Under the pieces are notes generated by a model. That model saw only the letters and a program-made list of their open reading frames with translations. It was not told where the DNA came from and did no database searches. This document shows, piece by piece, positions 32,523 through 45,300 of a stretch of 64,000 nucleotides of DNA. Position 1 is the stretch's first letter. Every line of letters begins with the position of its first letter. The DNA comes from Arabidopsis thaliana (taxonomy: Eukaryota > Streptophyta > Magnoliopsida > Brassicales > Brassicaceae): NCBI RefSeq assembly GCF_000001735.4, contig NC_003071.7, positions 1,189,001-1,253,000 on the forward strand. The letters run 5' to 3'. The position numbers and the translations under genes were made by a program.

Positions 32523-32771
32523 TGATTGAAATCGATCAAAAATTCGAACGATTGAATTATATTATTCTAAAATCAGATTTATGTATGTTTTTCAATGAAA
32601 TAAAACTAATTTTATTATATTATCGATTCTGTGACCTTAATTACTTCGCGTTTCTGTTTATAATACAAACTATAAACCAACAAAAATAGATATGGTAACA
32701 ACTCTTAAATAATCAACTTTGAATCATGTGGGCAAGTCATCCAAAGATTCATTATTGTGTAAAATACTTAC

Positions 32772-32880
32772 CCAACGATATAAGGACAGTGGAGATGAAA
32801 ACTCCAATCACCCCAAAAGACATGAATAACATGATGGTTAAAAAAGTTGTGAAAACTTACAGAACTCTAGTTTCTATAGC
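32772..32880 (-). pseudogene. NHX-type antiporter exon fragment, copy 2
   Basis: Nearly identical to 26090-26198, with the same extra T and the same stop. It was therefore already dead before the tandem duplication. Downstream, 33130-33265 holds about 130 bases that unit 1 lacks at the equivalent point near 26450. Confidence 0.5.
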
Positions 32881-33840
32881 CTGCAAATTAACAACAATTT
32901 GTAACATGAGAAAGACATTTGTACCATGAAAAATAGATTGGTGAAGGAAACACGCCGATTTGGTGAAGGAAAATGTCCGATGGGGTGAAGAAAAGTCATG
33001 CATTTTCTTAACATTAATCGGCCATTAGATGTACCAAACTCACCGATCGTACCCCACGTCAGTGGAGATAATGATCACGCCAAATCGAGGATTCAGAGGT
33101 CAAAAGTTTGTCATTGTTTGCTTCCGATGTCAGTGAAATCTCACCAGATTTTGCAATCGTCCTGATGAGAGAAAGAGCGAAAGAGATGATGAAACAACCA
33201 TTAGAGAAAAACACGCGACAGAAGTTTTTCCTTTGCATCTAGTATGCTTGGTTCTAAGGAAAAAAATAATCGTTGTAGGGTCGCCGAGCTTATATAATAC
33301 AAGGTCGGGGCAGGCAGAAATCATGCCCATTAATAGATTAGGTAGATTATAATTTTCTTATTTAACTAAACAATATAGAAGAGTTTCGCTCTCTCGGCTG
33401 CTGTCTTACAAGTTATAACATAGGTAAGACAAGAAGTTGGTTTAAAATATAAGGGTTTCATATTTTAATTGGGGAGGATTTTTGTTAAACGTCTGTAGTT
33501 ATTTGCCAAACTTTACAGTGTTTATGCTTAAGCTAAATGGAAAACTAATATAGCATATTTAAATTATTTTGGTCTCTACTTTATTTATGATAAAACTAAA
33601 GTATTTTTGGGACTTTGTGAAACCTCGATATTTAAATGGTATTTTCCCTTTTCTAAAAATATATCTGAAGTATGACACAATTTTATTTCACATATATATA
33701 ATATGTCATTTATCATTTTTTAAGTTATAATCAATTAATACGTATATAATCAATTTGAGTCAAATCTCATATCATATTTTAATTTTACTAATGGTATTAC
33801 AGTTAATAAAATTAATTAAAAGGGTTTTATACAAAAAAAC

Positions 33841-34167
33841 CTCCAAGTAATTATTTTGTTCAAGTTAACCCTTATACTCAAATAAATACAAGTCAATACC
33901 ACAAAATCAAAATTTATCCGCAATATAACTCTCAAACGTTATAGATTTCGCAAACCGTATAAAAGTTGACAAAACGATGTCGTTTTAAACTTTTTTCTAT
34001 AAATGAAAAAAGAAAATAAAGTTGAAACTTGATAGTAATAGATTTATACAACGTATATACAAATTTATACGGTTTCAAAATCTATACATGCGGGTGACTT
34101 TTGATTTTGTGATATTGACTTGTATTTATTTGAGTTAGAGGGTTAACTTGCAAAACATAATTATTTA
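33841..34167. repeat. MITE 1 (unit 2 copy)
   Basis: Same inverted arms as 27012-27319, with a slightly longer centre containing aaaacgatgtcgtttt. Confidence 0.75.
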
Positions 34168-34521
34168 GGGGGTGTATTCAAATTAGAATTTATAGTGATT
34201 TGAGTTTTCTTGAGTTTTTAAATGATTTTGATGATTTTAGGAAAGTTTATATGATTTTAGTAAAAGTCATTCAAATCTCACCTCAAAACAATGGGATTTG
34301 GATTTCTGTATTTTTAACTAAGAAAATCCTCTCAAATCTAAAATCATTAAAATTCAAATTTACAAATCGTTTTCAATAACAGTGGATTTTAAGGTGGATT
34401 TTGAAATCATTAGTTCAATAACACTGAATTTCATGAGACTTTTTAAAATATATATTTGAGTAACATAAGATTTATAAATTCTACACAAATCTCTTAAAAT
34501 TCCACTTTCAATACACCCCCC
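34168..34521. repeat. PIF/Harbinger-type MITE 2 (unit 2 copy)
   Basis: Ends gggggtgtattcaaa and ttcaatacacccccc are well preserved, with TTA on both sides (34165-34167 and 34522-34524). It is better preserved at the right end than the unit 1 copy. Confidence 0.75.
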
Positions 34522-35388
34522 TTAGAGAGTTTTGTTTACATAAAACCCTGAAATTAATAATAAGTTATGAAACTAAATAACCATTTGTGTTATTTATTGG
34601 GTTGTTGTGTATTTATGTGCGGTGTCACACACACGAAAAAAAACAGAGCTCATTTCTCTTATGGGATATCAACAAAGTTATAAACTTATAATTCTGCAAG
34701 GAAATTAATTAGAGACTTTATTTGAGAAACGCATATATACTAATTACATGTATTGTATAATAAAATGGTTACATGAAAAAAACGTTTGACCATATTTCAA
34801 TAATCTGGCATTAAAAATATAGAATCATACCATTTATGCAAATATGGTCTTTTGACCAAAATTATTATATATGCTAATGTTGACCCAAATATTAACATAT
34901 AGGTAATTCCATTTCAATTTTCTAATAGTAATAATTTAATATATGCTCTCAAATCTTGCATTTAATGTGATATACTTATCATATTAATTGTTAAGATTTT
35001 TTTTACTTAATAGAAATCTCTCTTGGACAAGCGGATTCTCCATTTCTTTAATATTCCTTTTGTTCAAAATCATCAATAAAATTATTTAAATTATTACCAA
35101 AATTATATTTGAATGTATATTAACATTCCATGATTTGGTACCATCTTATATAGAATCTATAACTATATGTTGATATTTTCTTACCACCAAAATAATGTTA
35201 TCAGCAAATACGGAAAATTCATTTATGTTAAAAAAATAAGTAGTCAACTATGTTGAAAAACTAAGACTTCTCTCAACAAAGAATTATATAAATATAGCTT
35301 TCTGTAAAGGCTTAGAGAAATAGAAATTATTTTCTTTTCAAAATAAGACTTTTTTATTTTTTATAAAAAAATTAACAGCAAGAAGAAA

Positions 35389-35753
35389 ATGAATATCACA
35401 AAACGTTATGTAGTGATTTTTTTTTCTAGTGATGTTAACAAAGTCATTGTCCAACTCCGACGTTTTGGTTTCATCAGGTATGTTGTTACTGTTCAAATTT
35501 TTTGGTCATTTTAAAAGTAACTATTTAATAGTTTACTTTTTAAAACCGTTTTAATATATATGTTTGCGTATATATATTACTTTTCTTTAACATAGGTTGT
35601 ATATGTATTGTAGTGATTGAGACATCAAAAAATGATGTGTGCTTTATACCATGTACAAGAAGGTACGGAGATTGGGAATGTTATGATGACTGTTTGGGCA
35701 AGAATTTCAATGATGGAGGATGTGTTGATGGACGATGTTGTTGCAAAAAATGA
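35389..35753 (+). pseudogene. Defensin-like gene with single-base frameshift (DEFL6)
   Basis: Twin of DEFL4. Exon 1 (35389-35477) is 89 bases rather than 88. A run of nine T where DEFL4 has eight shifts the frame after YVVIFF, destroying the rest of the signal peptide. The intron borders and exon 2 (35614-35753; VIETSKNDVCFIPC ... DGRCCCKK) are perfect, with all eight Cys. The TATA box (tatataaatatagc near 35285) is intact. Either a fresh pseudogene or a homopolymer sequencing error; if the latter, it is a fifth intact member. Confidence 0.7.
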
Positions 35754-35999
35754 TAGAAAGCGATCATCATTCTAGTAAACTCGCGATTTGAGTCGTTGAA
35801 TTATGTTTTTCTAGTATCAGATTTATGTATGTTCTTCAATAAAATAAAATTAACTATTATACTATGGCTTCTATGACTTTCTTTTTCTTTTACTTCTATG
35901 ACTTTACTTACTTGTCTAGACATTTTTGTTTCTTGTTAAACTAGTATGAAGCTTGCGTAATGCAAATGTGAAAAAATAAACTTATATATATATTTACAA

Positions 36000-37220
36000 A
36001 ATTAAAACTTAATCAAAAATTTGTTATATATATTAGTATCAAAATAGCTAAACCAATCCAACTCAACTCATTACCCAATAAAATCTTATTTTCGAGACTT
36101 ATAACCAATATTTGATCCAAATATAATATTTAAACCGATTTTATAAATCCAAAATTCACAACTCTTCTAAAAATCTTTGAATCACTTTCTATGAAGAACA
36201 TAAACCCTACAAGAATCTAATATTTAATCTTTGAACCCTTTTCTCATGTATTGTCATTGGAATAATTAAATTTTAAGAATAAATACAATTTTTTTTTTTT
36301 ATTAATTGTCATTGACAATTAGAGTTGTTTGGATTCGTAATTATAAGTTAATATACAAAAACAGTATAACAATTAATGAAAATTGTATTTTGTTTTTCAG
36401 AAACATGTAATTAGTTCTTTTTATCAACTTCAAAATATCCTTCGTTTAATATACAAGATTATTATAATTAAAAAAAAATTATAATTCTGCCGGATTATAG
36501 TGATGGAAAGAACAAGAGAAAAAAAAATTAGATTAACAAGAGGATGACGTGGCAACGATATCATCAAGGATGTGGCATTCATTTCACCAGCGTTATCAAG
36601 GACATGACATTCATGTCAGCAGTCATGTATGATTTTACAATGTTGGGTAAGATCATGTATGCAATTTGAATTATCTAATACATTAGGTATATATTAGCAC
36701 CAAAAAACTGTAAAGTATAAATTGAACACTTATACTTTGGTTGGATATGAAAAAACTGATTTTTCGGTGAAAGATGACAATTGACAAGCTTCATGCGAAA
36801 ATTAGATGATTAAAAAGACCATGATCTAACTATCATCTAGTTTTTGAACAAAATTGACTGACTTGTCATCACTTGTGTGCCATGAAACTTTAGGCCCTGA
36901 GGAGCTGAACACCATTGACTATCAAGATTTCAGAATTAGCACATCACTTAGAGATAGTGTAGACGAGAAATGTATTTTGGCATCTCATAGTTCAAAACTG
37001 AAAGTTTCTTGGTGCGACGAGGAGGGCTAACTAATTTGCATTATCTAATATATATACTTCTTTATTTTTACGTATTTAATATTTCAATCTATCAAAGAAT
37101 GTACTTTGTGCATTGAGGGGTAGCGAAGGCTCATGGTTCTCTTTTCTGCAAAATGTCTACCATAGCTGATTGAAGGAATCTCGACACAAAGCCGAAGAAT
37201 GAAACTTGATATCTAGTGTT
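36000..37220. other. Intergenic DNA
   Basis: No gene. A short direct repetition (atcatcaaggatgtggcattcat / ttatcaaggacatgacattcat) lies at 36560-36620, next to a TGACGTGGCA box that matches bZIP (G-box-like) sites. Confidence 0.4.
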
Positions 37221-37229
37221 TTTTGTTGT

Positions 37230-38540
37230 TTTAAAACCTCTTTTCTCTTAGGTTTTGTTGCTTTGCATTCATATTTTGGCATATAGTGTTGCATTTGCAT
37301 TTGCATTTGGTTTTCTTAGGTGCATGAGTGCAGTTTAGAGTTTTGGAAGCAAATGAAGCAAAAAAAGGAACTAAGAGAATGCAAAGTGACCAAAGAGGAG
37401 AAGTGCAGGACAACAAACCAAGTGGTCGATAGCCTGGTCGATTGGTCAAGGACCAGAGCTACAGAGGAAATTTGAATCTATCAAAGTGGTTGATTATGTG
37501 GTCGATTGGTCAAGGACTAGAGCCACGGAGGAAATTTGAATCTACCAAAGTGGTCGATTGCGTGGTCGATTGGTCAAGGATTAATGCTACGAACGATATT
37601 CGAATCTATCAAGTGATCTATTGCTTGGTCGATTGCTTTCTTAAAGCAGCTCAAAACCCGGTTTGTTCCGGGTTGATCCGGTTTATTTCTTCATTACTAT
37701 ATAAATACTCTTAACCTAGTTTTAGAGAAATGAGTTTTTTGTTTGAGAGATAAAAACTTCTCTTAAGGTTCTTTATCTTAAGCTTTTTGTATGAATCTTG
37801 GGTACTTTTTAAAAAAATTTCTCATCTATTTTCTAATGATTATGGCTTTACAAAGATCAAACCAATTCCTTTGTATGATCATGATCATGAGTGAGTAGTC
37901 TTTTAGAGTTCTTTGGTTATGGTAGATTATGATGTTTTAGATGTTGAGTTATGGAGTTTAGGGCTAGATTACTTAAGATCCTCATTTATTGGTTGCTATT
38001 AAGGCTAGATCAACCTTGATCATGTTGATTTAGACACTAGGAATTTTAAGCCCGTAAGGTGGTCGATGAATTTCCCGAACCAAAATCTTTAAGTGCTTTT
38101 CATACCTTACCTTTGGAAATTGTTGATTAGAGTGATTAGTGGCTAGATAAAATTGTTATTTATGCTTATTGATTGTTTGATTAATAAATGGATTAATGTC
38201 ATGGAAATGTGTTAGTCTTGCTTAGTGTTCTATGGTCTAAGGATCATTGCTTGTTAGAAGTTTTTTGATGCTTCATAATTCATCTCTTTATCATTTCTAA
38301 TCGATTGCCTTAACCAGAGACTTCGTCTTTAGTTATCACTTAGTAATTTGTTAATCTCCCACATTGTTTACTTTTGAAACTTGTTAGTCTTTTGTTTCTT
38401 GCTTTCTTTTACCTTGTTTTGCATTGTTTACTTGATAGTGCATTGTTACTAAGACTTAGAATACTCAAAATCATTTTGTTAGCTTAGATTAAACAATTGT
38501 GTGTATTCTTGCTGAGTTGATTAATTATAAATTCTGGTTC
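37230..38540 (+). mobile_element. LTR-retrotransposon-derived fragment (fossil)
   Basis: A moderately GC-rich stretch with a 65-bp tandem repeat, then a TATA box (actatataaatactctt near 37695), then long non-coding DNA with phrases such as aattttaagcccgtaaggtggtcgatg. This is the layout of a plant LTR promoter and leader, Gypsy-like by general appearance. No coding domains or paired ends were found, so it looks like a solo or partial LTR. Family and limits are uncertain. Confidence 0.3.
37420..37640. repeat. 65-bp minisatellite, about 3 units
   Basis: The unit contains gtggtcgattggtcaaggac and gaggaaatttgaatctaYcaaa. Spacing between units is about 64-66 bases. It lies directly upstream of the TATA box of the LTR-like fragment. 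Confidence 0.85.
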
Positions 38541-38748
38541 GATAAACAATTGAATAAAATGCTACATCAAAACTATTTAGTGCAAAGACATTATTAACTA
38601 ATTCGTCAACATTTTTATACTAGACTTTACTTTATTCAATAAATTAAATTCCTATATTCAAATTAAGACTAAAATCTGTGAAACACTTATTACAACTTAG
38701 GTTAAAGAGATACCAATGTTAAATCAAAAACAAAAATATGGAAATAAC

Positions 38749-41700
38749 CTAAATGACAAAACAAATGATGAAACTACAATAAAAAAAAAACGAACTCAAT
38801 GCTTGAGAAGAGACTCCTGAATGCATACTATACCCGGGCCCTCCAAAGAAAATGTAAGTACCCCCATCATCACTAACCATGTCTTTGATATCGTATAATT
38901 TAGGGTTGGTTGCCTTTAATTTTACGTCTTGAGCGGGCTGGAATATGTTGTTATCTACGATCTCCAAGTTGCGCAAGTAGCTAACTTTGCCGAAGCTTTC
39001 ATTGGGGAAGTGACCGGAGCCCATCTGGGTTGTCGTATGTCGGCCGGAACTTTGTGAGTTCACGATCTCACCACCCCATTGCACCTCGTCTCCATAAGCT
39101 AAATTTGTGAAAATCTCGGCTGGCCAGTATCCAACCAATGAATTGTTGGATCCCACACTCAACCACCAGTTTCTGTGCTTTTGATCCTACATAATTTGTT
39201 TATTAAAAATGATATGTAACTATTTATTTGAAAGTGTAAATTTTGTTACATAAATAGAAAATTCTTTTGATAATAAACAAACTAACCTTCCATATGGATA
39301 CAGTGATCTCAAATTGGTTGCCTCCGAATGCTGAGATGGGAGTAATGGTGCCTCCAAAAACAATGTTGTCACTGGTTTGTATAAAACCAGGACACTGGAG
39401 ATTGTAGCATCCAGAAACATTGTATCCGTCACTCTGGATAAAATTTCATATTAATTTTATTAGTTAACTTATCAAAACCATATTGTAAATAATTTTAAAT
39501 TAAGTATGTGAAAAAAAAAAAAAAACTAGATAATATGGTGTAGTAGCGGAAACTATATAATGACTTGAAGAAAAGAACTTGCTGAGTACTCTTATGTCAA
39601 CTCGGGTTTACCGAACGATTGTAGGATTGAGCAAGATAAACAATTTGAGAGTACTCTTCTCAATGCTAAGCAAGACAAAACTTTTTGGGTAATTAAGGTT
39701 ACCTTTTCGGTTATTTATAGATTTTCTTCAAAAACAAAAGTGATTACAACAATAATTCGACCCCAAATCTGAAGCTTCATTATCGCCACAAAACAGAGAA
39801 AGGTGCTTGACTTTGAAGACATTAGACATACACAAATCATCAAATTAATGAACACGATACATATTAGGATTGATATCTCGAGAACTTCCACTAACCCAAT
39901 CTTGCGAGACTTGAGCTTGTTCTATTCACACAATGTCAATCAATCTTTGGTGATCACTACCAATACAAGATCCCTTGAATCTAAAAACACTTCTCATCGT
40001 TTCTTATTTGCAGCGGCTTTGTATTTGACAATCAAGTCCTCGAGGTTAGCTTGAGATTAGAATGCACCGCTTGTAAGTCATCCAAGAAGTCTGTAGCGTC
40101 GCCATGATGACGAGTTATATCCGGCCGAGTCGTAAGGTCCAAAGGGCCACACAAACAATGTCGTAGACAACATGAAATGAGTTAACCCTACAATATAATC
40201 AAAGGACCCTCAAAAAAGGGTAGACATGGCAGAGGGCAATTCTGAAGGCGATCTAGGGTTTCAGTATCATGTGTCTCAATCAAGTAGATGCGGCGGATCG
40301 GCCGCCGTTTTCCCCGATCATGTTGCAGACGTTGGCAGAAAACATTCAGACTAACTCTGAAGCTTCACCTGAAGTGTTGCAAAAACTATTGTATGTATCA
40401 ATTGTTCAAAATCGTCCAACTCTTTCGAAACATGATTTCAGTGTAACCATGGAGGATGGTAATCCGACAGTCCAAGTTCCATATGAAATATTTGAAGATT
40501 CAAATCCTCTATGGGAAGATCTACTTATTGGAAAATTCCAACAAACCGCTCCACATGTTGCAAAGGTCCACGTCATTATGAACAAGATCTTGCTTCTCGG
40601 AGATAAAATAGTGAAGATAGATGCTTATTTAGTTGATGCCAAAACAATCAAATTTAGAATCAGAGACGGTTCAGTAGGAGCTAGGATTCTTCATCAGGGT
40701 ATGTGGAACATAGCTGATATGCCTATGATTGTTTCTAAATGATCTCAAGTGATAGAGGAAGCTCCGCCAGAGATTAAATCGATGCCTATGTGGGTATCAC
40801 TTCAAAATGTTCTGCACACCATGTATACCTGGAAGGGGTTAAGTTTTCTCGCAAGCCCAGTGGAGAACCAAAGGAGTTGCATCAAGATACATAGCTTTGT
40901 AAAAATTGAAGAAGCTAAAGTATTTATAGAGGTTGATCTATCGAAGGAACTGCCAAAACAATATCGCTTCAAGTCTGCAAATGGTATTGATGCAATGATT
41001 GTTTACAAATATCCTTTGCTTCCGCCAAGATGTGCTACATGTTCCAAATGGGGTCATCCAAAGAAGTTTGTCTCGTAAAAACAACTCCAATACAGATTCT
41101 AAAGAAAGTTGTTGATGAAAAGCATGAGGTAAATGACAAGGAAAAAGGAACATCGGAATCTTGAAGTGTAGAAAACGGTGAAACTAATCCATAGAATGTT
41201 GATTAGAGTGAGAAGGAACCCACTGCTTTGCCACTTGTTCAGGTACAACAAGAAGTTTATGAAGAGGTTATTGTTGAGGTAGCTATTAATGATGGTATAA
41301 ATCCAACTGAAACTTGGACAGAGGTCTCGCCAACAAAATTAGGATGCTCAAGAATTAGTTCACCTCAAGGAAAACAGGGATCTCTCGACTCTCCATCTCG
41401 CTTATCAATATTGGCTACTAAAGAGGAAAATCAAGAAACTGAAAACCAAAGAAGGAGAAATTACGTCAAAAGAGAAAAGAGAGGAAAATTTGGACACTTT
41501 GCAACTTGTAGATAGGCAGGGAAGGGAACACACCCTTCTTTTCCAAGAGTTTCAAAGTCAATGCATAAGGTGATACCAGACTATAACGCTCAACACACCA
41601 AGGCCATTCCTAGTGTTTCGAGTAAAAGGGGTCGCAACCGAAAACATTAAATGTCGAGTTTCTTTTGGAATGTTCGCGGTCTGTACAAATCTGCTAAGCA

Positions 41701-43713
41701 TTCCATCATTCGCATATTGGTAAATAGAAGCTCACTATAGTTTGGTTGTCTTTTAGAGACGAGGGTTAAGGAAGGTCGGGCATCTGGTATTATGTCATCA
41801 ATTTTTAATGATTGGTCATCTATGACAAATTATGAATCACACTGGTTAGATCACATTTTGGGTAGTTTGAAGAGAAAGTGCGAGGTTGACTCATGTATTC
41901 AAGAGCAGTCAAATGATCACTTGTTCTGTTTTGTTGGACGGTCGAGAAGATAGATTTTTCCGCACCTTCGTTTATGCATCATATTTTGTGGAGGAAAGAA
42001 AAATACTTTGGGAGGATATATGTTGTCACCATGATTCACCATTGTTTAGAAATAAACCATGGATGATTTGCAGAGATTTCAATGAGATCCTTGATGGGGA
42101 TTAGAGATTTCGAGGATGTTATACGATATTGTTCCATAACTGATCTTAGATATCATGGTCCCTTATTTACATGGTGTAACAAGAGGGAGGAGGGTCTTAT
42201 TTGCAAAACATTAGACCGCATTCTGGTGAATGAAGAAAGGTGTGATGTTTTTGCACATTCTTATAGTGTATTTGAGTCGGGGGGCTGCTCAGATCACGCT
42301 AGGGGTCGGATAAACCTGGAGGCTATGGCTCGAAGTGGTTGCAAACCCTTTAAATTCTTAAATGTGCTAACAAAGATTCCCAAGTTTCAATCTGTAGTAG
42401 AGGACCAGCGGACAAACACACCGCCCCTGTTTTCTTCTACTTTGCACTACATCGTTTTTCGAAGAAGTTAAAGGCATTGAAGCCGAGCTTGCGATCTCTA
42501 AGTAAAGAGAAACTGCGGGATCTTCCAAATAGGACTCGTGAAACCTATGATAATCGCATCCATCGGCACAAACGATCCAAAAAGAATCTATGGCTCACAC
42601 GAATTGGCAGTATCTCGCTGATTTGGAAGAAGGCTATCTCAAGCAGAAATCTAAGCTTCACTGGATGAATGTATGTGACCAGAACAACTCATTTGTCCAC
42701 AAAGCTGCAAATATCCAAAAAATGCAAAACTCTATTTGAGAACTCAAAGGACCAAATGGTGTAGTTTTTGCAGACGAGTGAAGGAATAAAAGAAAAGGCT
42801 GAGAGATTCTTTAAGTTATTTCTCAATACTCCACCAAATGATTTTGAAGGTATGACAGTGGAAGCTTTGAGAAATCTCATGCTATTTTGCTGCCTAGAAA
42901 CGGACCAAGCAATACTTACACAGACAGTTACAGGGGAAGAAATACAAAAAGTTTTGTTTGCAATGCCAAACAACAAAGCTCCAGGGCCTGAAGTTTACAC
43001 AAGGGAATTTTTCAAAGCTACTTTGTCTATTGTTGGTAATGATTTTGTACATGCAGTTCATTCATTCTTTACCACTGGTTTTCTCCCAAAAGGATTAAGT
43101 ACGATAATCTTAGCATTAATACCAAAGAAAGAAGCAGCAGTTGAGATGAAAGACTATCTTCCGATCTCGTGTTGCAATGTGGTTTACAAGGTAATTTCAA
43201 AGATCCTTGCAAATAGACTAAAGTGTTTACTGCCGAGATTCATTTTTCAAAACCAATCAACTTTTTGTTAAGGAATGATTGCTGATGGAGAATGTACTGT
43301 TGGTAACGGAAATCGTCTAAGACTATCATAAAGAATCGTCTAAGACATATCTAAGGCTTTTAATTCAGTGCAATGGGATTTCTTGCTGAACACTGTTGAG
43401 GCACTAAATTTTCCGAGTCAATTTATTCATTGGATCAAATTATATATCACCACAGCCACTTTCTCTATACAAGTGAATGGTGAGTTGAGTGAGAGGGTGA
43501 TAAGAGAGAATTCTTCGTGGATTTTTTTATATATATAGTATAAGGCCAAATGAAATAAATTTGGGTTTAAATGAAGGGTTATAGGCCAAATGCAAAAAGT
43601 TCAAAATAAAAAATACTTCATTTTTTTAGGTAGGCAAGATCCAAATATCCAACCGGATATCTTTATTAGGATTCGGATCCGCCCACCTAAATATCGGTTT
43701 TTCGGAGCGGATC

Positions 43714-43748
<35 letters not shown>

Positions 43749-45266
43749 ATATAAATTATATTATACATTTTAAACGAATGTATAGTATTATTACTTTGAA
43801 TTGATTAACTTTGAAATTTCAAATTAATATAATTAAAGTATTATTTTTGTGGTTTAAACCAAATGAAAAAATAAAATTGATAGCTAAATTTTTATAAAGC
43901 ATATTTACCGTCCAATAGATGAAAAATCTTGTCTTATTGTCCTGATACAAATTCGGGTAAACCTAAAATGAAAATTTCAAAGTATAAATGTATTAGTCCA
44001 TTATATATATTTCCAACAAAATAAATAACACCATAAATTGTGCAAACCTGCAAACCAACTTCAATGCTGTTAAGATCCTTAGTCTCGTAGTTGCCCGACG
44101 TAATCCAAATCTGCGACAAGCTGAACTCGTCTCCTGTTTCTACGGTTGGGTCCCAAATGCTTATTGTAGCCTTTGCTCCGTACATTTTCGGCAAGGATTT
44201 CGTAGTTACGATCGCATACTGTTTATCAATTATTATTAATACAGACAATACATATGTATTTTGAACGGAAAACCAATGCATCAGTTAATTCAATTCATCA
44301 GGCCGACGGAAGAAAAAGGAAAAAACGGGTATAGTATATTCCAGGCCCACTCTATTGGTTGGTAGAAGTGGCCAAGGCCTAGAAATATTTGTAAGAAAGG
44401 TCCATAAATCTTTTCTTTTTTAAAAAAGGCCCTATAACATGTGAGTCTTATTTTAGAAGGCCCCTCTCTAATAGTTCCACCAAAAAAATCGTATTTATTC
44501 ATACATAACAATTTCGATAACAGTAAAAAAACAGCAGTGTACATATGAAATCGATTCATTGATTAATATATAAATATATAATAGTAATGAACTATGAGTT
44601 TTAACTAATGAGTTTACTGTTTTCTTTTAAACAATTGTAGTACCAAATGTTTTTTAATCGATAGAATTTTATCGTAAAATTAACATATAAACTGAGCCGC
44701 GGTATACCGCCGGTTAAATATTTTTTATTTATTTTTGACTTTTATAAAATGAAAATTTATTGTGTATTATGTTTATTGTTATGTGTTGATTAATAATTTA
44801 CGATAAAATTATGCACGGCTTTTAGTGAGTCATAAGTTTAAGATATTAATAAGTCTAATAAAGTTTTCTAGGACTTGACCTGTGGTACACTACATGATAA
44901 TATTTTATGTTTTTATTCATAATTTTTTGTATTAAAATTATATAATTTAACTTTTTGGTGTTTTTAGATTTAATCAGTAAAACATATGTAATTTAGTAAC
45001 TTTGTATTACAGATACATATTTAGATTTGTCAAAAAAGATTAACACTAATTTTGATATACTATAATGTTGATTTTTATTGGGATATCTTATATTAATATC
45101 GATCTAAACTCGTCTCATCCAAACTTATTCCGCCATATAAACCGTCTCATCCAAATCCATTCTCTCATATAAACCCGTCTCATCTAAAAAAATCCCGGTA
45201 TAGAAATTCGTCCTGTAATAACTAAACATCATTTTGTTATTTTTCTTTAAATAATATATTTATTTG

Positions 45267-45300
<34 letters not shown>

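Larger units (their letters stand above)
31000..35990. repeat. Tandem duplication unit 2
   Basis: See unit 1. By eye most stretches differ at only a few percent of positions, so the duplication is recent compared with the split between DEFL subtypes. Confidence 0.85.

Noticed and set aside
40269-43271. DUF4283 and reverse-transcriptase frames as separate genes
   Set aside because: Their order (DUF4283, CCHC-like, APE endonuclease, RT) shows that they are parts of one broken LINE.
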